Assembly (NCBI GenBank): GCA_905250025.1
Contig: CAJNOJ010000003.1
Span: 1,033,032-1,097,031 of the forward strand
Direction: 5' to 3'
DNA length: 64,000 nt
From: Adineta ricciae
Lineage: Eukaryota; Rotifera; Eurotatoria; Adinetida; Adinetidae
The notes beneath the pieces were generated by a model. It was given only the letters and a program-made list of their open reading frames with translations, had not been told where the DNA came from and did no database searches. The position numbers and the translations under genes are program-made. Of this stretch, positions 62,025 through 64,000 are shown piece by piece (within the stretch, counting starts at the first letter, position 1; every line of letters begins with the position of its first letter).

Positions 62025-62157
62025 AATCGGTGTGAAGCTAGCACCAGCAAACGATTGGGAAAATTTTACATAAGTCTTCCTAGGCACTTGTCTGTATAAG
62101 AAAAAAATTCAGATGAGATTTTCCCAATCGTTTTCCGGTGCTAACTTCGCACCGATT
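62025..62157. repeat. imperfect inverted repeat (42-bp arms, 49-bp loop)
   Basis: Arms 62025-62066 and 62116-62157 are complementary at 37 of 42 positions. Read outward from the loop (minus strand for the left arm, plus for the right) each arm gives a related peptide: FSQSFAGASFTPI on the left and FSQSFSGANFAPI on the right. The left reading continues open to 61818 (about 89 codons); the right reading runs on for several codons. This looks like an inverted duplication of a small coding or once-coding segment rather than a random hairpin. Family unknown. Confidence 0.65.
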
Positions 62158-64000
62158 CAATTATTCCACTATATTAAGTGTACCGACTGCTTCATCGTCA
62201 AATCTTATTCAAATTAACGAATTGTGTTTCTTACAGTTCATATATTTACATTTCCCAAATCGGACACTTTTCAATCAAATTAGTTGATCAAGATAAGTCG
62301 ACATGATGCGTATACAGTTGCTTGCTCTGACGATTAAACAGTTTACTTATACAGGGACTACTTTTTCTCGGCGCGACCGAGGGCGAAATTACTCGAAACG
62401 GCGAACGTTTCTGGCTGTCAAATGTGTGAAATAAAGCTTCCTCCAAGTGATAAACTTTCTATTCGTTTTCGATGTCTGTATTAGAAGGAAAGAAACTAAA
62501 GCAGATTAAATAATGGATGGTAGGGAAGGAGATGTTAGACAGGTGAACTGTGCTTCATTAGCATTTTTCTCGATGATAGTACGGTAGAAGTTCGCAAATC
62601 AGATGTGAAATCGTGAGCAGTAGTCAAGATCTATCTGTGAACAATGTTCGTTTCATTGGAAAGAACCGTTCCTCATAGAGCGAGGGTGATTTTAGGCGTT
62701 TTTTTAGGGCGAAGGAAGAGTCTGACAAAAAAGTATTTTTACTCAAAGCTACAGAGCTCGTGCGAACGTCGAAATCAAGGTTTTTAAGTAGACACGCGAA
62801 GACGTTGACTATTGCGCTTACAGGAGTAGTTGTGTCAGAACCAATCATCGAACAGTATTTCATTGAAAGCTAGAGAGAGAACAAACTTGTATTGTCAATG
62901 GCGATAACAACGAGCAAATAGGAAAGAACGAAAGAACAAACAAATATACAGTATATATATATAGATAGGTATATGTAAACCCAGTATAAACTTGTCTACC
63001 CATGATGATCAACCATTTTCGTAACGAGAGTTTTTTTTCGCTTCATTGATCATCATACACTCGAATGAAATAGATTTTCTTCGAGATAGACGACATTTTC
63101 TCTTTTGAATATTATTATTTCAGAAAAAAGATCTTGACAACATCCACAAAAAGAACTTTTGAAAAATCTTTTCATAGTTGAACTTGTTTTATACATACCT
63201 GTAAAAGCCTTTTCTTAAAGGAAATATCGATTCTGAGTTTGAATTATTTAGTTACATAGCATAGGTAATGAGTTTGTCGTTTACCTTGGCTGAATAGAGT
63301 CCATGCCGAGAATACGAAATATAGAATGATTACAATAGATCAGTTTTTGAGCGCATTTTATTTGTTTGTTTTCGAATTTCTTCTTATCTTATTTATGCAA
63401 CAAGTATGGTTGAAGAGACACGCTACGTGTTTCTTCGATTAGTTCAATTTATCGATATGTAAGCTTTCGTCGCTGATGCTCTTCACGATATCAACTTCAT
63501 TTTCACATCAATTATCTACCTCGAAAATTTTCAATTTATTCTAGAATCTGAGATCATATTCTTTCCAAGTAAATTAGATATAAATGTTTTGTTCCTTGCA
63601 CGTAAGACATTCTCACGTGATCGTCGTCTACCACGCGTTTCTACTTTTAGAGCATCTATTAATTCTAACTGCAATTAAACATTATCTCAAGTGTGCGTGT
63701 GTGTGCGAACTAGTTCACTTTTCTGATACAATATAAACCGATAGGTGAGTTCTTTGCTATGATATAATTGCAACTTCTAACCTGGGTGTTCTCGAGATTA
63801 GTTTGAATATGATTGCAATGCGTACTATAGTACCTGGATATTCCTGATACATAAGACAAATATCCTTTTGATTTGCCCCTATTTAATCGGCGTTGGGTAT
63901 ATGAGTCAGGTGGTAGCGATAAAAATCTATCTGAAAGAGGACAGAAGCCCTAAAAAATATCAATGATATAGTTTTAAAAGGAGAAAAATACGGCGAGTAT
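62158..64000. other. right end, nothing recognised
   Basis: AT-rich DNA with a short (AT)n run near 62953-62963 and a (GT)-rich spot near 63690. A minus-strand frame at 62624-62863 (79 codons) has no recognised domain. No RNA gene noticed. Confidence 0.5.

Noticed and set aside
62624-62863. 79-codon minus-strand frame
   Set aside because: No recognised domain and no neighbouring exons.
1-64000. tRNA, rRNA, CRISPR or bacterial operon features
   Set aside because: None found by eye; the intron-rich gene structure is eukaryotic, so bacterial feature types are not expected.

Overview
The window looks like nuclear DNA of a small, gene-dense, AT-rich invertebrate genome. Genes carry many short GT-AG introns (mostly about 45-110 bp), and the protein set is animal: a class B GPCR, ribophorin I, an ASK1-type MAP3K, LRRC9, CHTOP and an SLC26 transporter. 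A tandem family of protoglobin-type haem proteins, better known from prokaryotes and fungi, fits a lineage rich in acquired genes. A bdelloid rotifer is my best guess, but that is inference; no marker gene in the window proves it. I see no rRNA, tRNA or CRISPR.

Layout. (1) 1-10.9 kb: sparse DNA with four intronless protoglobin paralogues on the minus strand, three ending in CaaX-like tetrapeptides. (2) 10.9-13.1 kb: a phosphatidylinositol-phosphate kinase facing a small four-helix membrane protein. (3) 14.7-21.9 kb: CHTOP (mRNA export) diverging from a calmin-like, tandem-CH, tail-anchored protein. (4) 22.2-23.4 kb: a complete 1195-bp miniature LTR retrotransposon whose 5-bp target duplication contains the start codon of the next gene, a mitochondrial-type valyl-tRNA synthetase (23.4-26.6 kb). 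(5) 26.7-31.4 kb: an unrecognised protein, sterol O-acyltransferase, and a 2-Cys-type peroxiredoxin with an abnormal C-terminus. (6) 31.6-38 kb: a class B GPCR with a polyQ tail, a candidate small secreted peptide precursor just upstream of it, and two membrane proteins whose stop codons overlap. (7) 38-44.4 kb: LRRC9. (8) 45-50.3 kb: SLC26 anion transporter and ribophorin I. (9) 50.7-52.9 kb: a secreted chitin-binding/EGF protein and a RING/TRAF zinc-finger protein. (10) 55.2-60.7 kb: an ASK1-like MAP3K. (11) 60.7-64 kb: mostly empty, with one imperfect inverted duplication that reads as related peptide on both arms.

Most genes are independent housekeeping or cell-biology loci with no operon logic. 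Two local themes stand out: the protoglobin array, which looks like a locally expanding and gene-converting family, and the GPCR/peptide pair on the same strand. Where exon coordinates are given, I derived them by matching splice sites and checking that phase is kept across every junction. I read them by eye and did not test them against transcripts.
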